A DNA stretch of 64,000 nucleotides from Pasteurellaceae bacterium LFhippo2 (GTDB taxonomy: Bacteria > Pseudomonadota > Gammaproteobacteria > Enterobacterales > Pasteurellaceae): contig LEKJ01000116.1 of assembly GCA_029852775.1 (NCBI GenBank), positions 124,001 to 188,000 on the forward strand, given 5' to 3'. The number at the start of each line of letters is the position of its first letter. Position 1 is the first letter of the stretch. The position numbers and the translations under genes are program-made. The notes below the pieces were generated by a model. It saw nothing but the letters and a program-made list of their open reading frames with translations. It had not been told where the DNA came from and made no database searches. Below are positions 53,470-64,000 of the stretch, one piece after another.

Positions 53470-56400
53470 ATGTCTCAACCGCGTTTTGTTCATTTAAAAG
53501 TACACAGTGATTTCTCAATGATTGATGGTGTGGCGAAAGTCAAACCATTGGTTAAGGCTTGTGTTGCCAATAATATGGTGGCAATGGCGTTAAGTGATTT
53601 CAGCAACTTCTGTGGTTTAGTGCGTTTTTATGGCGAAGCGTTAGGTTCGGGGATTAAGCCGATTGTCGCAACGGATGTAAAAATTCGCCCAGAACCTGAA
53701 AGTGAAGACTTTTTCGATCTTACTCTAATCGCAAAAAATAATAAGGGCTATTACAACATCACTGTTTTGCTTTCAAAGGCTTATCAACAAGGTTATGTTG
53801 ATTTTCCGGTTATCGAAAAAGAGTGGTTGGCAGAACATAACGAAGGGGTAATTATCCTTTCTGGTGGTCGCTTTGGCGATGTTGGTAAGGCTTTACTTAA
53901 AGATAATGAAAGTGAAGCAGAGCAGTTACTCGCTTTTTATCAACAACACTATCCAAATCATTATTATTTATCGCTATGCCGTACGGGGCGTAGTGATGAA
54001 GAACGCTATATTCAACAAGCGGTTAAATTTGCGCAAAAATTTGCAATTCCGCTCGTTGCTGTCAATGATGTGGTTTTCTTAAATGAAGATGACTTTGAAG
54101 CGCACGAAATCCGTGTGGCAATTCACGATAGCTATACCTTAGACGATCCTAAACGTCCGAAAAAATATTCAGCACAGCAATACTTCCGCAGTGAAGATGA
54201 AATGGTGCAACTGTTTGCCGATCTTCCACAAGCGGTTGAAAATACGGTATTAATTGCCCAACGCTGTAATGTAACGATTCGCTTAGGCGAATACTTTCTA
54301 CCGAATTTCCCAACAGGCGATCTTTCAACTGAAGATTTCTTAGTTCAAAAATCGCGTGAAGGTTTAGAAGAGCGTTTAGAGTTCTTATTCCCTGATCCTG
54401 AAGTGCGTAAACAGCGCCGTCCAGAATATGATGAGCGTTTACAGGTTGAATTAGACGTTATCAACCAAATGGGCTTCCCGGGTTACTTCTTGATCGTAAT
54501 GGAGTTCATTCAGTGGTCGAAAGACAATGATATTCCTGTAGGGCCAGGACGTGGTTCTGGTGCGGGATCATTAGTCGCTTATGCGTTAAAAATTACCGAC
54601 TTAGATCCCCTTGAATTCGACTTACTCTTTGAGCGTTTCTTAAATCCTGAACGTGTTTCAATGCCCGATTTCGACGTCGATTTCTGTATGGATGGTCGAG
54701 ATCGTGTGATCGAACACGTATCAGAAACTTATGGTCGCCAAGCAGTATCTCAGATTATTACCTTTGGTACTATGGCGGCAAAAGCGGTTATTCGCGATGT
54801 GGGGCGTGTATTAGGACATCCTTACAGCTTTGTCGATCGTATCTCTAAGCTCATTCCGCCAGACCCAGGTATGACGCTTGCAAAAGCCTTTGATGCAGAG
54901 CCAAAACTACAAGAAGTTTATGACGCTGACGAAGAAGTTAAAGCGTTAATTGATATGGCTCGCCGTTTGGAAGGGGTCACCCGTAATGCAGGTAAACACG
55001 CAGGGGGCGTGGTAATTGCGCCAACGGCGATCACGGACTTCTCGCCACTTTATTGCGATTCAGAAGGTTTACATCCAGTTACTCACTTTGATAAAAATGA
55101 TGTTGAATATGCTGGTCTTGTGAAGTTTGACTTCTTAGGCTTGCGTACGCTGACTATTATCAAGTGGGCATTGGAGATGATAAACCAACGCTTAGAGCGT
55201 GAAGGCAAAGCGCCTGTGCGCATTGAAAGTATTCCGTTAGATGATAAAAAATCTTTCGATCTTTTATTAAAATCCAAAACCACAGCGGTATTCCAGTTAG
55301 AGTCGCGTGGAATGAAAGATTTGATCTCGCGTCTAAAACCCGACTGTTTTGAAGATATTATCGCGTTAGTAGCACTGTTCCGCCCTGGTCCGTTAGAGTC
55401 GGGAATGGTGCAGAACTTTATCGACCGTAAACACGGCAATGAAGAAGTGTCATACCCTGATAAGCAATATCAGCACGAATGCTTAAAACCGATTCTTGAA
55501 CCAACCTATGGGGTTATTGTTTATCAAGAACAGGTAATGCAGATCGCCCAAGAATTAGCAGGTTATACTCTCGGCGGAGCGGACTTATTACGCCGAGCAA
55601 TGGGTAAGAAAAAGCCTGAAGAGATGGCTGCTCAACGTGAGATCTTTGAAAAAGGCGCGGTAGAAAAAGGCATTAAAGGCGATCTTGCAATGAAGATCTT
55701 CGACCTTGTAGAAAAATTTGCAGGCTACGGCTTTAACAAATCTCACTCGGCGGCTTATGCATTAGTTTCATACCAAACTCTTTGGCTTAAAGCGCACTAT
55801 CCTGCGGAGTTTATGGCAGCGGTAATGACATCAGAAATGGATAACACCGATAAAATTGTTGGCTTATATGATGAATGTATCAATATGGGCTTAACCGTTG
55901 TGCCGCCTGATGTAAACAGTGGTAAACATCGCTTTAGCGTCAATGAAAAAGGCGAAATCGTATATGGCTTAGGTGCAATCAAAGGTGTGGGCGAAGGCCC
56001 GATTGATGCGATTATTGAAGCTCGTAATAAAGACGGAATTTTCAAAGATCTATTCGATTTAACCGCACGTGTTGATCTGAAAAAAATTAACCGCCGTACT
56101 TTTGAAGGCTTAATTATGTCGGGGGCATTCGACAAATTAGGCCCGCACCGTGCTGCGATTATGAAAAATCTTGAAGATGCACTAAAAGCTTCGGATCAGC
56201 ACAGCAAAATGGAAGCACTTGGGCAATCAGATATGTTTGGGGTATTAACCGAAACCCCTGAAGAAGTGCAAATTGCCTATGCGAATACGCCAAAATGGAC
56301 TGAAGAAAAAATCCTTGAAGGCGAAAAAACGACTTTAGGCTTATATTTAAGTGGGCACCCTATCGGGCGTTTCTTAAAAGAGATTTCGCACTATGCGCCG

Positions 56401-56946
56401 AATCGCTTAAATGAATTACAGCCGACTTATCGTGGCCAAACCACAACAGTGGCTGGTATTGTAATGGCTTCTCGTGTTGCGGTAACCAAGCGTGGTAGCC
56501 GTATTGGAATTGCAACTATTGAAGATCGTTCCGGTAAATTAGATATTACGCTGTTTTCTGAAGCTTTAGAGCAGTATGGCGATCTATTACAGAAAGATAG
56601 CATTATCGTTGCTACAGGCTCAATTCAGCACGATGATTTTAGTGGCGGTTTGAAAATGTCAGCCCGTGAAATTAGTACTCTGGACGATGTTCGCTCGCGT
56701 TATGCTAAAAGCCTTGCACTAGCAGTTTATCAAGAGCAATTGACACCAAGTTTTATTAAAGAATTAACTGCGATTATTGAGCCAAATAAAGAAGGTATTC
56801 TACCGCTACATTTCTATTATCAGAGCCCAGAAGGACGTGTGTTATTGCGTAGTGGCGTAGAATGGCGAGTAACACCAAAAGAAGAGATGTTGAGTAAATT
56901 AAAAGATCTACTTGGCGAAAATGCTGTTGAACTAGAGTTTGAATAA
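53470..56946 (+). CDS. dnaE: DNA polymerase III alpha subunit
   Basis: 1158 residues, the replicative polymerase. PHP domain at the start ([15 protein letters not shown]), catalytic palm with [15 protein letters not shown] and [16 protein letters not shown], the third acidic site, the fingers ([25 protein letters not shown]), beta-clamp site QSDMFG (about 917-922), OB fold ([18 protein letters not shown]) and C-terminal tau-binding domain. Length is normal. Two uptake-signal cores fall inside it. Confidence 0.98.
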   Translation: MSQPRFVHLKVHSDFSMIDGVAKVKPLVKACVANNMVAMALSDFSNFCGLVRFYGEALGSGIKPIVATDVKIRPEPESEDFFDLTLIAKNNKGYYNITVLLSKAYQQGYVDFPVIEKEWLAEHNEGVIILSGGRFGDVGKALLKDNESEAEQLLAFYQQHYPNHYYLSLCRTGRSDEERYIQQAVKFAQKFAIPLVAVNDVVFLNEDDFEAHEIRVAIHDSYTLDDPKRPKKYSAQQYFRSEDEMVQLFADLPQAVENTVLIAQRCNVTIRLGEYFLPNFPTGDLSTEDFLVQKSREGLEERLEFLFPDPEVRKQRRPEYDERLQVELDVINQMGFPGYFLIVMEFIQWSKDNDIPVGPGRGSGAGSLVAYALKITDLDPLEFDLLFERFLNPERVSMPDFDVDFCMDGRDRVIEHVSETYGRQAVSQIITFGTMAAKAVIRDVGRVLGHPYSFVDRISKLIPPDPGMTLAKAFDAEPKLQEVYDADEEVKALIDMARRLEGVTRNAGKHAGGVVIAPTAITDFSPLYCDSEGLHPVTHFDKNDVEYAGLVKFDFLGLRTLTIIKWALEMINQRLEREGKAPVRIESIPLDDKKSFDLLLKSKTTAVFQLESRGMKDLISRLKPDCFEDIIALVALFRPGPLESGMVQNFIDRKHGNEEVSYPDKQYQHECLKPILEPTYGVIVYQEQVMQIAQELAGYTLGGADLLRRAMGKKKPEEMAAQREIFEKGAVEKGIKGDLAMKIFDLVEKFAGYGFNKSHSAAYALVSYQTLWLKAHYPAEFMAAVMTSEMDNTDKIVGLYDECINMGLTVVPPDVNSGKHRFSVNEKGEIVYGLGAIKGVGEGPIDAIIEARNKDGIFKDLFDLTARVDLKKINRRTFEGLIMSGAFDKLGPHRAAIMKNLEDALKASDQHSKMEALGQSDMFGVLTETPEEVQIAYANTPKWTEEKILEGEKTTLGLYLSGHPIGRFLKEISHYAPNRLNELQPTYRGQTTTVAGIVMASRVAVTKRGSRIGIATIEDRSGKLDITLFSEALEQYGDLLQKDSIIVATGSIQHDDFSGGLKMSAREISTLDDVRSRYAKSLALAVYQEQLTPSFIKELTAIIEPNKEGILPLHFYYQSPEGRVLLRSGVEWRVTPKEEMLSKLKDLLGENAVELEFE
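54015..54023 (+). repeat. DNA uptake signal core (Apl type)
   Basis: ACAAGCGGT followed by TAAATTTGCGCAAA, close to the extended uptake-signal pattern, inside dnaE. Confidence 0.85.
54229..54237 (+). repeat. DNA uptake signal core (Apl type)
   Basis: Exact ACAAGCGGT inside dnaE, 214 bp from the previous one. Confidence 0.8.
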
Positions 56947-56964
56947 TAATAAAAAGGAGACACT

Positions 56965-58212
56965 ATGCAACAATATCTAAAACAGTATGCTCCACAAGGA
57001 TATAGCGTACTTATTGGTTTGTTTTTTGTCCTTGTACTTCATTTTAAAATTAGCTATAGCCTGATTCCAATTTTATTAACGTTAACAGGTTTAGGACTGC
57101 TGTTTCCTTATATTAAAAGGCGCCAATGCCATTTAGCGAAAGAAGATAAATGGCTTATTGCGAGTTTTTTTGCTTATTTTCTATTTATTTTGCTCTCTTT
57201 GATTATCCAAAAGGGCAAAATGAATGAGCTGGATTTACCGAGTCGATTATTATTGGTGTTACCTATCTTAGCTATTTTCGCCAAAATTAATCTAAAACCA
57301 GTTTGGATTCTGTATAGCATTATTGCGGCGACTTTGATTGCTGGTATTGTTGCGATTATTCAATATTTTGTTTTAGAACTACCTAATCTATTTCCAGCGC
57401 ATATGTATATTCAAGCTGGCGATATTTTAATGACTCTATCGCTTTTTTCACTCGCATCGCTGTTCTATTTTCAACAACAAAAAAATAGTGTTGGATTAGG
57501 AATGGCGAGTTTAGCCACAGTTTTAGGGGTTTTCGGTTGTTTGCTTAACCAAGCGCGTGGGCCTTGGGTTGTAGCTCCTATCGTTCTATTAGTGATTTTA
57601 TGGTTAAATCGCCATCTATTTTCAAAATGGATTGTAGTGTTTTTAGTTGTGATCAGCTTAGTTGGCGGCGTGTTTGCCGGTAAAGTTATTCAAAAACGTG
57701 TTGAGCAAGCGACCACTGAAATTAGCCAATATGTCGATAACAATAATGGCAATACATCTATCGGCGCACGTTTTGATATGTGGAAAAGTGCATGGCTAGG
57801 GATTCAAGAAAAGCCGATTTTTGGTTGGGGATTACAAGGCGTAAAAGAGATGCGCAAACAGCATTTTGAGCAAGGTAAGATTTCTCAAATGGCTTCTACT
57901 TTTGATCACGCTCATAACCAATTTTTGCACGATACTTCAGCGCGTGGGGTTATTGGTTTCGGAGCGTTATTAGCTCTCTTTTTGGTGCCATTAACGTTAT
58001 TTTGGCGTAACCTTAAACAAGTTAGTAAAAATTCCTTAGGCTATTTATGGGGATGTTTTGGGATTATTCATATCTTAGCGACAATGGGTTACTGTATGAG
58101 CCAAGCTTTTTTATCTCATAATTCAGGAATTATTTTTTACGGATTTACCACCATTTTGCTATTCGGTTTGCAAAAAATTAGCAAAAACGAACTGGTTGTA
58201 GGACATCATTAA
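56965..58212 (+). CDS. waaL: O-antigen ligase-family protein (WaaL/Wzy_C)
   Basis: 415 residues with about ten to twelve transmembrane helices. The Wzy_C region is visible: LNQARGPWVVAPIVLLVILWL, ARFDMWKSAWLGIQEKPIFGWGLQG and the periplasmic loop FDHAHNQFLHDTSARGVIGF with the catalytic-type His. It ligates polysaccharide to lipid A-core, or acts on glycoproteins in some relatives. It overlaps waaA by one base, in favour of a core-assembly role. Confidence 0.85.
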   Translation: MQQYLKQYAPQGYSVLIGLFFVLVLHFKISYSLIPILLTLTGLGLLFPYIKRRQCHLAKEDKWLIASFFAYFLFILLSLIIQKGKMNELDLPSRLLLVLPILAIFAKINLKPVWILYSIIAATLIAGIVAIIQYFVLELPNLFPAHMYIQAGDILMTLSLFSLASLFYFQQQKNSVGLGMASLATVLGVFGCLLNQARGPWVVAPIVLLVILWLNRHLFSKWIVVFLVVISLVGGVFAGKVIQKRVEQATTEISQYVDNNNGNTSIGARFDMWKSAWLGIQEKPIFGWGLQGVKEMRKQHFEQGKISQMASTFDHAHNQFLHDTSARGVIGFGALLALFLVPLTLFWRNLKQVSKNSLGYLWGCFGIIHILATMGYCMSQAFLSHNSGIIFYGFTTILLFGLQKISKNELVVGHH

Positions 58213-59492
58213 TGCTTAGAACACTTTATACTGCGTTAAGCTACTTTATTCAGCCTTTTATTCTGTTATTAATGTTAAAAAAAGGCTTCAAACAAGCTGG
58301 CTATCGTAAACGTTTATGGGAACGTTATGGTTGCTATGACAGCCTAACACCTCCAAAGCCAAATGGAATTGTAGTTCATGCAGCTTCTGTTGGGGAAGTT
58401 ATTGCTGCAACGCCATTAATTAAGGCGATTCAAGCTAAATATCCTGATTTAGCGATAACAGTCACAACAGTGACACCAACGGGATCGGCACGTGTAAAAG
58501 CTGCTTTTGGTAAAAGTGTTTCGCATTTTTATCTGCCTTATGATCTGCCGGATGTTATCAGACGCTTTATTTGCTTTGTTCAGCCTAAAGCCTTTATTGT
58601 GATTGAAACTGAATTATGGCCAAATCTGATTCGTGAAATGACAAAAAGCAATGTGCCTTTTATTATTGCTAATGCACGTTTATCGCCTCGTTCTGCAAAA
58701 CGCTATGGCTGGATAAAGCCGCAAATTAGCAATATGCTGAATGAAATCAAACTGATTATGGCACAAGATCAAGTTAGTGCAGATCGCTATCTTGGATTAG
58801 GCTTTCCTGCAGAAAGATTAATTAATACAGGCAATCTAAAATTTGATCTTGAGATTAGTGATGAACAACGTGAAAAGATCACAAATACTCGCCAACAATT
58901 AAAATTAGCTAATCGTCCTGTTTGGATTGCAGGAAGTACCCATGAAGGCGAAGAAAAAATTATTTTAGAAGCGCATCAACGCTTACTAAAAACCTACAAA
59001 GATTTAGTTCTGATTTTAGTTCCACGTCATCCAGAACGTTTTGATAGTGTAGAGAATTTGATTAAGAGCATGGATATTTCTTATGTTAAACGCTCCGCTA
59101 AACAAGCTATTCAGCGTAATACGCAAGTGATGCTTGGCGATACAATGGGCGAAATGATGATTCTTTATGGCTTGGCACAAATTGCATTTGTTGGCGGAAG
59201 TCTAGTCAAACTCGGCGGGCATAATCCTTTAGAGCCGATTGCCTTTGAATTGCCAGTTATTTCGGGCGTATATACCTATAATTTCCCTGAAGTATTTGAG
59301 AAATTACGGACTGTTCAAGGTGTGATCGAGATTGAAAACAGCTGTGATAATTTAGTCGAAGCTGTTGAGTTATTGCTCACTGACAAAGAGAAAAAACAGC
59401 AGATTAGCCAAGCTGGTTATGAAGTATTACAAGAGAATCAAGGCGCATTGGCAAGACATCTTGATATTCTTGCCCCTTATTTAGAAAAATAG
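58212..59492 (+). CDS. waaA: KDO transferase WaaA
   Basis: 426 residues. Membrane-anchoring N-terminal helix, then the GT-B fold of family GT30: [68 protein letters not shown]. Adds KDO from CMP-KDO to the lipid A precursor; in Haemophilus-type organisms the enzyme is monofunctional with a KDO kinase. kdsB at 13648 supplies the donor. 5 bp before coaD, as in E. coli. Confidence 0.96.
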   Translation: MLRTLYTALSYFIQPFILLLMLKKGFKQAGYRKRLWERYGCYDSLTPPKPNGIVVHAASVGEVIAATPLIKAIQAKYPDLAITVTTVTPTGSARVKAAFGKSVSHFYLPYDLPDVIRRFICFVQPKAFIVIETELWPNLIREMTKSNVPFIIANARLSPRSAKRYGWIKPQISNMLNEIKLIMAQDQVSADRYLGLGFPAERLINTGNLKFDLEISDEQREKITNTRQQLKLANRPVWIAGSTHEGEEKIILEAHQRLLKTYKDLVLILVPRHPERFDSVENLIKSMDISYVKRSAKQAIQRNTQVMLGDTMGEMMILYGLAQIAFVGGSLVKLGGHNPLEPIAFELPVISGVYTYNFPEVFEKLRTVQGVIEIENSCDNLVEAVELLLTDKEKKQQISQAGYEVLQENQGALARHLDILAPYLEK

Positions 59493-59497
59493 AGAAT

Positions 59498-59977
59498 ATG
59501 ACACAAACTGTACTTTATGCAGGGACTTTTGATCCCATTACTAATGGCCATTTAGATATTATTCAACGCGCATCTAAATTGTTTGGAAAAGTGATTATTG
59601 CCGTTGCTAAAAACCCAAGTAAACAACCACTATTTGATTTGGAGCAGCGTGTTAAGCTTGTTGAACAGAGTTGTTCTCATCTAAATAATATTGAAGTGAT
59701 TGGATTTAGTGGTTTACTTGCAGATTTAGCTAAACAGCATAATGTGGTAAGTTTAATTCGTGGTTTACGTGGCAGTGATGATATTGAATATGAAATTCAG
59801 CTTGCACAGCTTAATGATAAACTTGCAGGGGAATTAGAAACAATTTTCTTCCCGCCTTCTATTGAATGGCGCTATCTCTCTTCCACAATGGTAAGAGAAA
59901 TTTACCGCCATAACGGTGATATAAAACAGTTTGTGCCACAAACCGTTTATACAGCGTTATTAAGCCAAAAATCTTAA
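59498..59977 (+). CDS. coaD: Phosphopantetheine adenylyltransferase CoaD
   Basis: 159 residues. Nucleotidyltransferase start [18 protein letters not shown] with the T/HxGH-type NGH motif, [14 protein letters not shown], and the end [12 protein letters not shown]. It makes dephospho-CoA. Situated directly after waaA, a conserved gammaproteobacterial pair. Confidence 0.97.
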   Translation: MTQTVLYAGTFDPITNGHLDIIQRASKLFGKVIIAVAKNPSKQPLFDLEQRVKLVEQSCSHLNNIEVIGFSGLLADLAKQHNVVSLIRGLRGSDDIEYEIQLAQLNDKLAGELETIFFPPSIEWRYLSSTMVREIYRHNGDIKQFVPQTVYTALLSQKS

Positions 59978-60004
59978 AAATGTAAATGGTATCCCCGTAT
60001 TTTA

Positions 60005-60087
60005 ATGGTTCAAGCGTCCACGCTTGGACCTTAAGTTAAGTCATTTGAGAAAACATATTGCCACAAACGTGGACGTTTGCGCCATCA
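60005..60087. repeat. Paired hairpin element (second REPIN-like family), copy 2
   Basis: Left arm 60005-60030 and right arm 60062-60087 match those of the copy at 43657 almost base for base, while the 31-bp centre differs. Lies between coaD and orn. Confidence 0.85.
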
Positions 60088-60113
60088 GAGTATATAAAAT
60101 TATAGGAATAACA

Positions 60114-60662
60114 ATGTCTCAAGATAAACAAAATTTAATTTGGATCGATTTAGAAATGACAGGTTTAGATCCAGAAAAAGAGCGTATTATTGAAATAGCA
60201 ACAATCGTTACCGATAAAGATCTCAACATTTTAGCCGAAGGCCCTGTTCTTGCTGTTCATCAATCAGATGAATTATTAGCAAAAATGAGCGCTTGGTGCG
60301 TTAAAACCCATACTGAAAATGGTTTAGTCGAGCGTGTTAAGCAGAGTAAATTAACGGAACGAGCTGCAGAATTACAAACCCTTGATTTCTTAAAAAAATG
60401 GGTGCCAAAAGGCACATCGCCGATTTGTGGCAATAGTATTGCGCAAGATAAACGTTTTTTATACAAATATATGCCTGAGCTTGCGGACTATTTCCATTAT
60501 CGCCATTTAGATGTGAGTACTTTAAAAGAGCTTGCAAGCCGCTGGAAGCCCGAAATGTTAAAACAGTTCGCTAAAAGCAATACTCATCTTGCATTAGATG
60601 ATATTCGTGAATCCATTAATGAACTTAAATTTTACCGTGAACACTTTATTAAATTAGATTAA
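60114..60662 (+). CDS. orn: Oligoribonuclease
   Basis: 182 residues. DEDDh exonuclease: [46 protein letters not shown] and [11 protein letters not shown]. Degrades the last 2-5 nt RNA fragments. The frame is open to 60024, but that extension is the repeat element; the ATG at 60114 starts [14 protein letters not shown] as in homologues. Two bases from tsaE. Confidence 0.97.
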   Translation: MSQDKQNLIWIDLEMTGLDPEKERIIEIATIVTDKDLNILAEGPVLAVHQSDELLAKMSAWCVKTHTENGLVERVKQSKLTERAAELQTLDFLKKWVPKGTSPICGNSIAQDKRFLYKYMPELADYFHYRHLDVSTLKELASRWKPEMLKQFAKSNTHLALDDIRESINELKFYREHFIKLD

Positions 60663-60664
60663 AA

Positions 60665-61165
60665 ATGACGACAACCTATAGCCAATATTTTGAAAATGAA
60701 GAGCAAATGTTGCAATTTGGGCAACAACTAGCGGTCAAATTTCAGCAATTTCTTGCAAAAAATCAGCAAAGTGCATTAGTAATCTATCTTAATGGGGAAC
60801 TTGGTGCAGGGAAAACGACTCTTACTCGCAGTATTGTTAGAGCTTTTGGCCATCAAGGTAATGTTAAAAGCCCGACTTACACTCTTGTTGAGGAATATCA
60901 GCTTAATCCTTATGCGATTTATCACTTTGATCTGTATCGTTTAAGTGATCCAGAAGAACTAGAGTTTATGGGGATTCGTGATTATTTCCAACCTCAAACA
61001 ATCTGCCTACTTGAATGGGCAAGCCGTGGAGAAGGAATGATTCCTGCGGCAGATATAATTGTTCAGATTGATTATGCGCAAACAGGCAGAAATATCACAT
61101 TAATTCCTAAAACAGAGAGTGGAACACAATTAATTGCAAATTTTTTGGCGGATAGAACCGCTTGA
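60665..61165 (+). CDS. tsaE: tRNA threonylcarbamoyladenosine biosynthesis ATPase TsaE
   Basis: 166 residues. Walker A LNGELGAGKTTLTRSIV, the switch SPTYTLVEEY and YHFDLYRL, LLEWASRGEG. It drives the TsaBD complex in t6A tRNA modification. Between orn and amiB, with gaps of 2 and 15 bp, indicating one operon. Confidence 0.96.
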   Translation: MTTTYSQYFENEEQMLQFGQQLAVKFQQFLAKNQQSALVIYLNGELGAGKTTLTRSIVRAFGHQGNVKSPTYTLVEEYQLNPYAIYHFDLYRLSDPEELEFMGIRDYFQPQTICLLEWASRGEGMIPAADIIVQIDYAQTGRNITLIPKTESGTQLIANFLADRTA

Positions 61166-61180
61166 TCATTAGGTGAATCA

Positions 61181-62350
61181 ATGAATAACAAATTTTTTAA
61201 AGGTCTTGGAATTGGCCTAATCAGTTTATTACTCAGCGTTTCAAGTTATGCACGCACAGTGATTGCGATTGACGCAGGACACGGCGGTAAAGACCCTGGT
61301 GCTATTGGTAAAACGTTAGGTTTAAAAGAAAAAGATATTACATTATCAATTGCACGTGAATTAAAAGCATTGCTTGATGCAGATCCCAATTTCAAAGGCG
61401 TAATGACTCGCAGTGGCGACTATTTTATTCAGTTACCACAGCGTACTGAAATTGCGCGCCGTAATAAAGCAAATCTATTAATTTCTATTCATGCCGACTC
61501 ATCACCAAGTTCTGCTGCATTAAAAGGTGCATCGGTATGGGTTCTTTCTAACCGTCGTGCTAACGATGAAATGGGTATTTGGCTTGAAGAACACGAAAAG
61601 CAATCAGAGTTGCTGGGGGGAGCTGGTTCAATCTTATCAAATACAAATGAACGTTATTTAAACCAAACGGTATTGGATCTGCAATTTTCTCACTCTCAAC
61701 GAGCTGGCTATGAGCTAGGACGTGCGGTATTAGGAAAATTAAGCAATGTAACTCAGCTAATCAAAAGCACACCACAGCATGCAAGTTTAAGTGTATTGCG
61801 TTCTCCTGATATTCCATCGATCTTAGTGGAAACCGGCTTTTTATCTACGCCATCAGAAGAACAGCGTTTAGCAACTTCTTCTTACCGTAAACAGATTGCT
61901 CGTGCGATTTATCAAGGGTTAGTGGCGTATCGTAGTAAATTACCTGCAAGTGCAACTAAAGCGGTTTATAAAGAAGTAAAACCAACTGAAACGAAAACAG
62001 AAGCTAAAAAAACCGAAAGTAAAAAAGTAGAAGAAAAGAAATCAGATACTAAAGCAAAAACAGCTAAAGTTGAAGAACCGAAAAAGAATCTGAAATCTGA
62101 AGAAAATGCGAAAGATACTGCTAAGAAATCAGAAAAAACTAAGGAAAATTCAAAAACTGAAAAACCTAAACAAGAAGAAAGCAAACAAGCTCAAGTTGTT
62201 GATGTTAATGCAAAATTCCATGTTGTTCAGCAAGATCAAACGCTCTACTCTATCGCGCGAATGTATAAAACAACGCCAGAAAAATTAAGCGAGCTTAACA
62301 ATATCCAAAACAATAAAATTGTAGTGGGTAAGAAGTTAAGATTAAAATAG
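61181..62350 (+). CDS. amiB: N-acetylmuramoyl-L-alanine amidase AmiB with LysM domain
   Basis: 389 residues. Signal peptide (ends SYA), Amidase_3 domain (about 26-250: [16 protein letters not shown], zinc ligands H and [23 protein letters not shown]), a Lys/Glu/Thr-rich low-complexity linker (about 265-335) and a C-terminal LysM ([29 protein letters not shown]). Splits septal peptidoglycan in cell division. tsaE-amiB is as in E. coli, where mutL follows; here a transporter gene does. Confidence 0.95.
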   Translation: MNNKFFKGLGIGLISLLLSVSSYARTVIAIDAGHGGKDPGAIGKTLGLKEKDITLSIARELKALLDADPNFKGVMTRSGDYFIQLPQRTEIARRNKANLLISIHADSSPSSAALKGASVWVLSNRRANDEMGIWLEEHEKQSELLGGAGSILSNTNERYLNQTVLDLQFSHSQRAGYELGRAVLGKLSNVTQLIKSTPQHASLSVLRSPDIPSILVETGFLSTPSEEQRLATSSYRKQIARAIYQGLVAYRSKLPASATKAVYKEVKPTETKTEAKKTESKKVEEKKSDTKAKTAKVEEPKKNLKSEENAKDTAKKSEKTKENSKTEKPKQEESKQAQVVDVNAKFHVVQQDQTLYSIARMYKTTPEKLSELNNIQNNKIVVGKKLRLK

Positions 62351-62356
62351 TGAACA

Positions 62357-62388
62357 AATAGCGACCTAACTGGTCGCTATTTTTTTGA
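62357..62388 (+). terminator. Terminator after amiB
   Basis: Perfect 10-bp stem AATAGCGACC / GGTCGCTATT with a five-base loop and a run of T. It ends the orn-tsaE-amiB unit. Confidence 0.9.
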
Positions 62389-62465
62389 CTATGTGAAAGC
62401 GGTCACAGACTACCTTGCATAAATTTTGTAGAATAAATTCGAAACTATTATCTTTCGGAGGATGT

Positions 62466-63902
62466 ATGTCTGATTCTAGATACGCTTCATTGAAGAAGCT
62501 AACTAAGTTCCCACTTGAACTTGCTCGTAAAAGAAAAGTTCTCTTTTTTATTGGTTCTTGCTTATTCGCTACATTAATGGCTTATTTTCTTGCTGATCCA
62601 ATCTTTACTCAAACCCAAGTTTACGTTATCGCATTACTTTTTTTTGCAATTTCTTTATGGGTTACAGAAGCTATTCCCCCATTTTCAGTTGGTATTTTAA
62701 TTATCGGCTGCCTTGTTTTGATTATGGGTTTAGATGCGGAACATAGTCATACAAAATATCTACAAACTTGGTCAGATAATATTATCTGGTTATTTTTGGG
62801 CGGTTTTTTTCTTGCTGAAGCGATGAAAAAAACCAAACTAGATATTCTCTTATTACAATACGTATTGCCGCGCTTTGGCCAAAATCCACGTAGTGTCCTA
62901 TGGGGATTGATGTTAGTTACAGCAATTATGTCGATGTTTATGAGTAATACGGCAACAACAGCAATGATGATTGCAACTGTTAGCCCGATTTTTGTAAGTC
63001 TCGATAAAAAAGCTAATTTTTCACGAGCTTTATTGCTTGGAATTCCTGCTGCGGCTTCAATTGGTGGAATGGGAACAATCATAGGTTCGCCGCCTAATGC
63101 GATTGCAGTTGGCGCTTTAGAAAATGCAGGCTATTCGATCTCATTTTTAGAGTGGATGTTGATTGGCACTCCTATTGCATTTGTACTTCTATTTGCATTC
63201 TGGAGAACTTTGATTATCCGCTATCGCATTGGTGAACAGACAGAATTAACTTTCGATTTTCTATCTAAAGCAGTCGAAGTTGAAGAATCGCAAGAAGAGA
63301 AGACGCAGAAATCTATCGTAATAGTTATTTTAGCTATCACGCTATTTTGCTGGCTTTTTGCTAAATGGCTAGGGATTCCCGTAGCCGCGGCATCAGGTAT
63401 TCCAATCGTTGGCTTAACGATGTTAGGGATTTTAGATTCTGATGATATTCGCCAATTGCCTTGGGATACATTAATGCTTGTTGCTGGCGGTCTTGCGTTA
63501 GGACTAGCAATCGAAGAGCAGGGAATTGCGACTCATTTTGTATCAAAAATTAGCCACATTCAATTAAGCTTTACGACATTATTGATTCTATTTGGATTTA
63601 TTACAGTGTTACTGTCTAATTTTATGAGTAATACGGCAGCAACCACAATCTTAATTCCAGTAGCATTATCGCTATTAGCTGTGGTTGGTGCGGATGTAAA
63701 TCCAATTATTCTGCCATTAGTGATCGGTTTAAGTGCATCTTGTGCACTTTTCTTACCGGTATCAACGCCTCCAAATGCGATTGCATTTAGTACAGGCTTA
63801 ATTCAACAATCAGAATTCCGTTTAGGCGGTGTAGTTGCTGGATTATTAGGGCCGGTATTTAGTATTGTTTGGGTTCTATTAATCGTTGGATTGATTTATT
63901 AA
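62466..63902 (+). CDS. DASS-family (SLC13) sodium:dicarboxylate transporter
   Basis: 478 residues with about eleven hydrophobic segments. The two paired signature motifs are MSNTATTAMMIATVSPI and MSNTAATTILIPVALSL, which bind the carboxylates with Na+, as in the VcINDY structure. Conserved GSPPNAIAVG and STPPNAIAFS follow each. The substrate is probably succinate, fumarate or malate, but citrate or sulfate cannot be ruled out. The ATG at 62466 has GGAGG six bases upstream; an open extension to 62415 is discounted. Confidence 0.88.
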   Translation: MSDSRYASLKKLTKFPLELARKRKVLFFIGSCLFATLMAYFLADPIFTQTQVYVIALLFFAISLWVTEAIPPFSVGILIIGCLVLIMGLDAEHSHTKYLQTWSDNIIWLFLGGFFLAEAMKKTKLDILLLQYVLPRFGQNPRSVLWGLMLVTAIMSMFMSNTATTAMMIATVSPIFVSLDKKANFSRALLLGIPAAASIGGMGTIIGSPPNAIAVGALENAGYSISFLEWMLIGTPIAFVLLFAFWRTLIIRYRIGEQTELTFDFLSKAVEVEESQEEKTQKSIVIVILAITLFCWLFAKWLGIPVAAASGIPIVGLTMLGILDSDDIRQLPWDTLMLVAGGLALGLAIEEQGIATHFVSKISHIQLSFTTLLILFGFITVLLSNFMSNTAATTILIPVALSLLAVVGADVNPIILPLVIGLSASCALFLPVSTPPNAIAFSTGLIQQSEFRLGGVVAGLLGPVFSIVWVLLIVGLIY

Positions 63903-63938
63903 TCGCAAGCGCTTTTATTTAACAAAACTTTTACGAAA

Positions 63939-63968
63939 ACGGACACCATCTGGTGTCCGTTATTTTTC
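63939..63968 (+). terminator. Terminator after the dicarboxylate transporter gene
   Basis: ACGGACACCA / TGGTGTCCGT stem with almost no loop, then TATTTTTC. The stem resembles the palindromes of the GTAG family but lacks the head. Confidence 0.75.
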
Positions 63969-64000
63969 GATTAAGCTCTAAACACTTTTACATTATTAAA

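Noticed and set aside
60024-60113. 30-residue N-terminal extension of Orn
   Set aside because: It covers the paired hairpin element; the ATG at 60114 starts at the conserved N-terminus.

Overview
The window is a chromosomal segment of a Pasteurellaceae bacterium. Gene content and order (lptF-lptG, proQ-prc, rodZ-ispG-hisS, mdh opposite argR, waaL-waaA-coaD, pnuC, epmC) are gammaproteobacterial. At least eight exact copies of the 9-mer ACAAGCGGT, the uptake-signal core of the Actinobacillus pleuropneumoniae-type subclade, point to Mannheimia, Actinobacillus, Bibersteinia or Glaesserella relatives rather than to Haemophilus influenzae, whose core is AAGTGCGGT. The DNA is AT-rich. No rRNA, tRNA, prophage, IS or CRISPR was seen.

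Region 1 to 33.8 kb and region 47.3 to 64 kb are mostly housekeeping: csdA-like desulfurase (cut by the window edge), pfkA, ccmABCD with hda, pnuC, yfgM-hisS-ispG-rodZ, sppA, a nitroreductase, epmC, kdsB, mlaA, a gloC-mepK-ldtD envelope cluster, prc-proQ, a cold-shock gene, trxB, cnoX, mdh/argR, htpX, dinB, a lysO-like exporter, purD, nudC and rep; then rmuC, pabA, pepA, lptFG, dnaE, waaL-waaA-coaD, orn, tsaE, amiB and a dicarboxylate transporter.

Region 33.85 to 47.1 kb, all on the minus strand, is the accessory island of interest: a bacterial microcompartment (BMC) locus of the glycyl-radical-propanediol (Grp) kind. In transcription order it holds a PduQ-like alcohol dehydrogenase, PduL phosphotransacylase, a PduM/flavoprotein-like protein, the PduN-like vertex protein and a GlcG/PduO-C-like protein; then, after a 425-bp gap, PduA-like and PduB-like shell proteins, PduP-like CoA-acylating aldehyde dehydrogenase, a GrpU-like permuted shell protein, a glycyl radical diol dehydratase and its radical-SAM activase; then a PocR-domain sensor kinase with an AraC-type response regulator, and last an extended BMC shell protein. 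Together they would convert 1,2-propanediol (or a similar diol) without vitamin B12 to propionaldehyde, then split it to 1-propanol and propionyl-phosphate inside a protein shell. The kinase PduW, the reactivases, the B12 genes and a diol transporter are absent here. A 19-nt motif shared by the two upstream regions of this locus is a candidate operator.

Non-coding highlights: a run of four near-identical small stem-loops directly after the cold-shock gene; a scattered family of GTAG-headed palindromes with unrelated stem sequences (REP/REPIN-like), including an exact 23-bp repeat 50 kb apart; a second family of paired inverted hairpins at 43.7 kb and 60.0 kb; a perfect PurR box between purD and nudC; and ARG boxes before argR.
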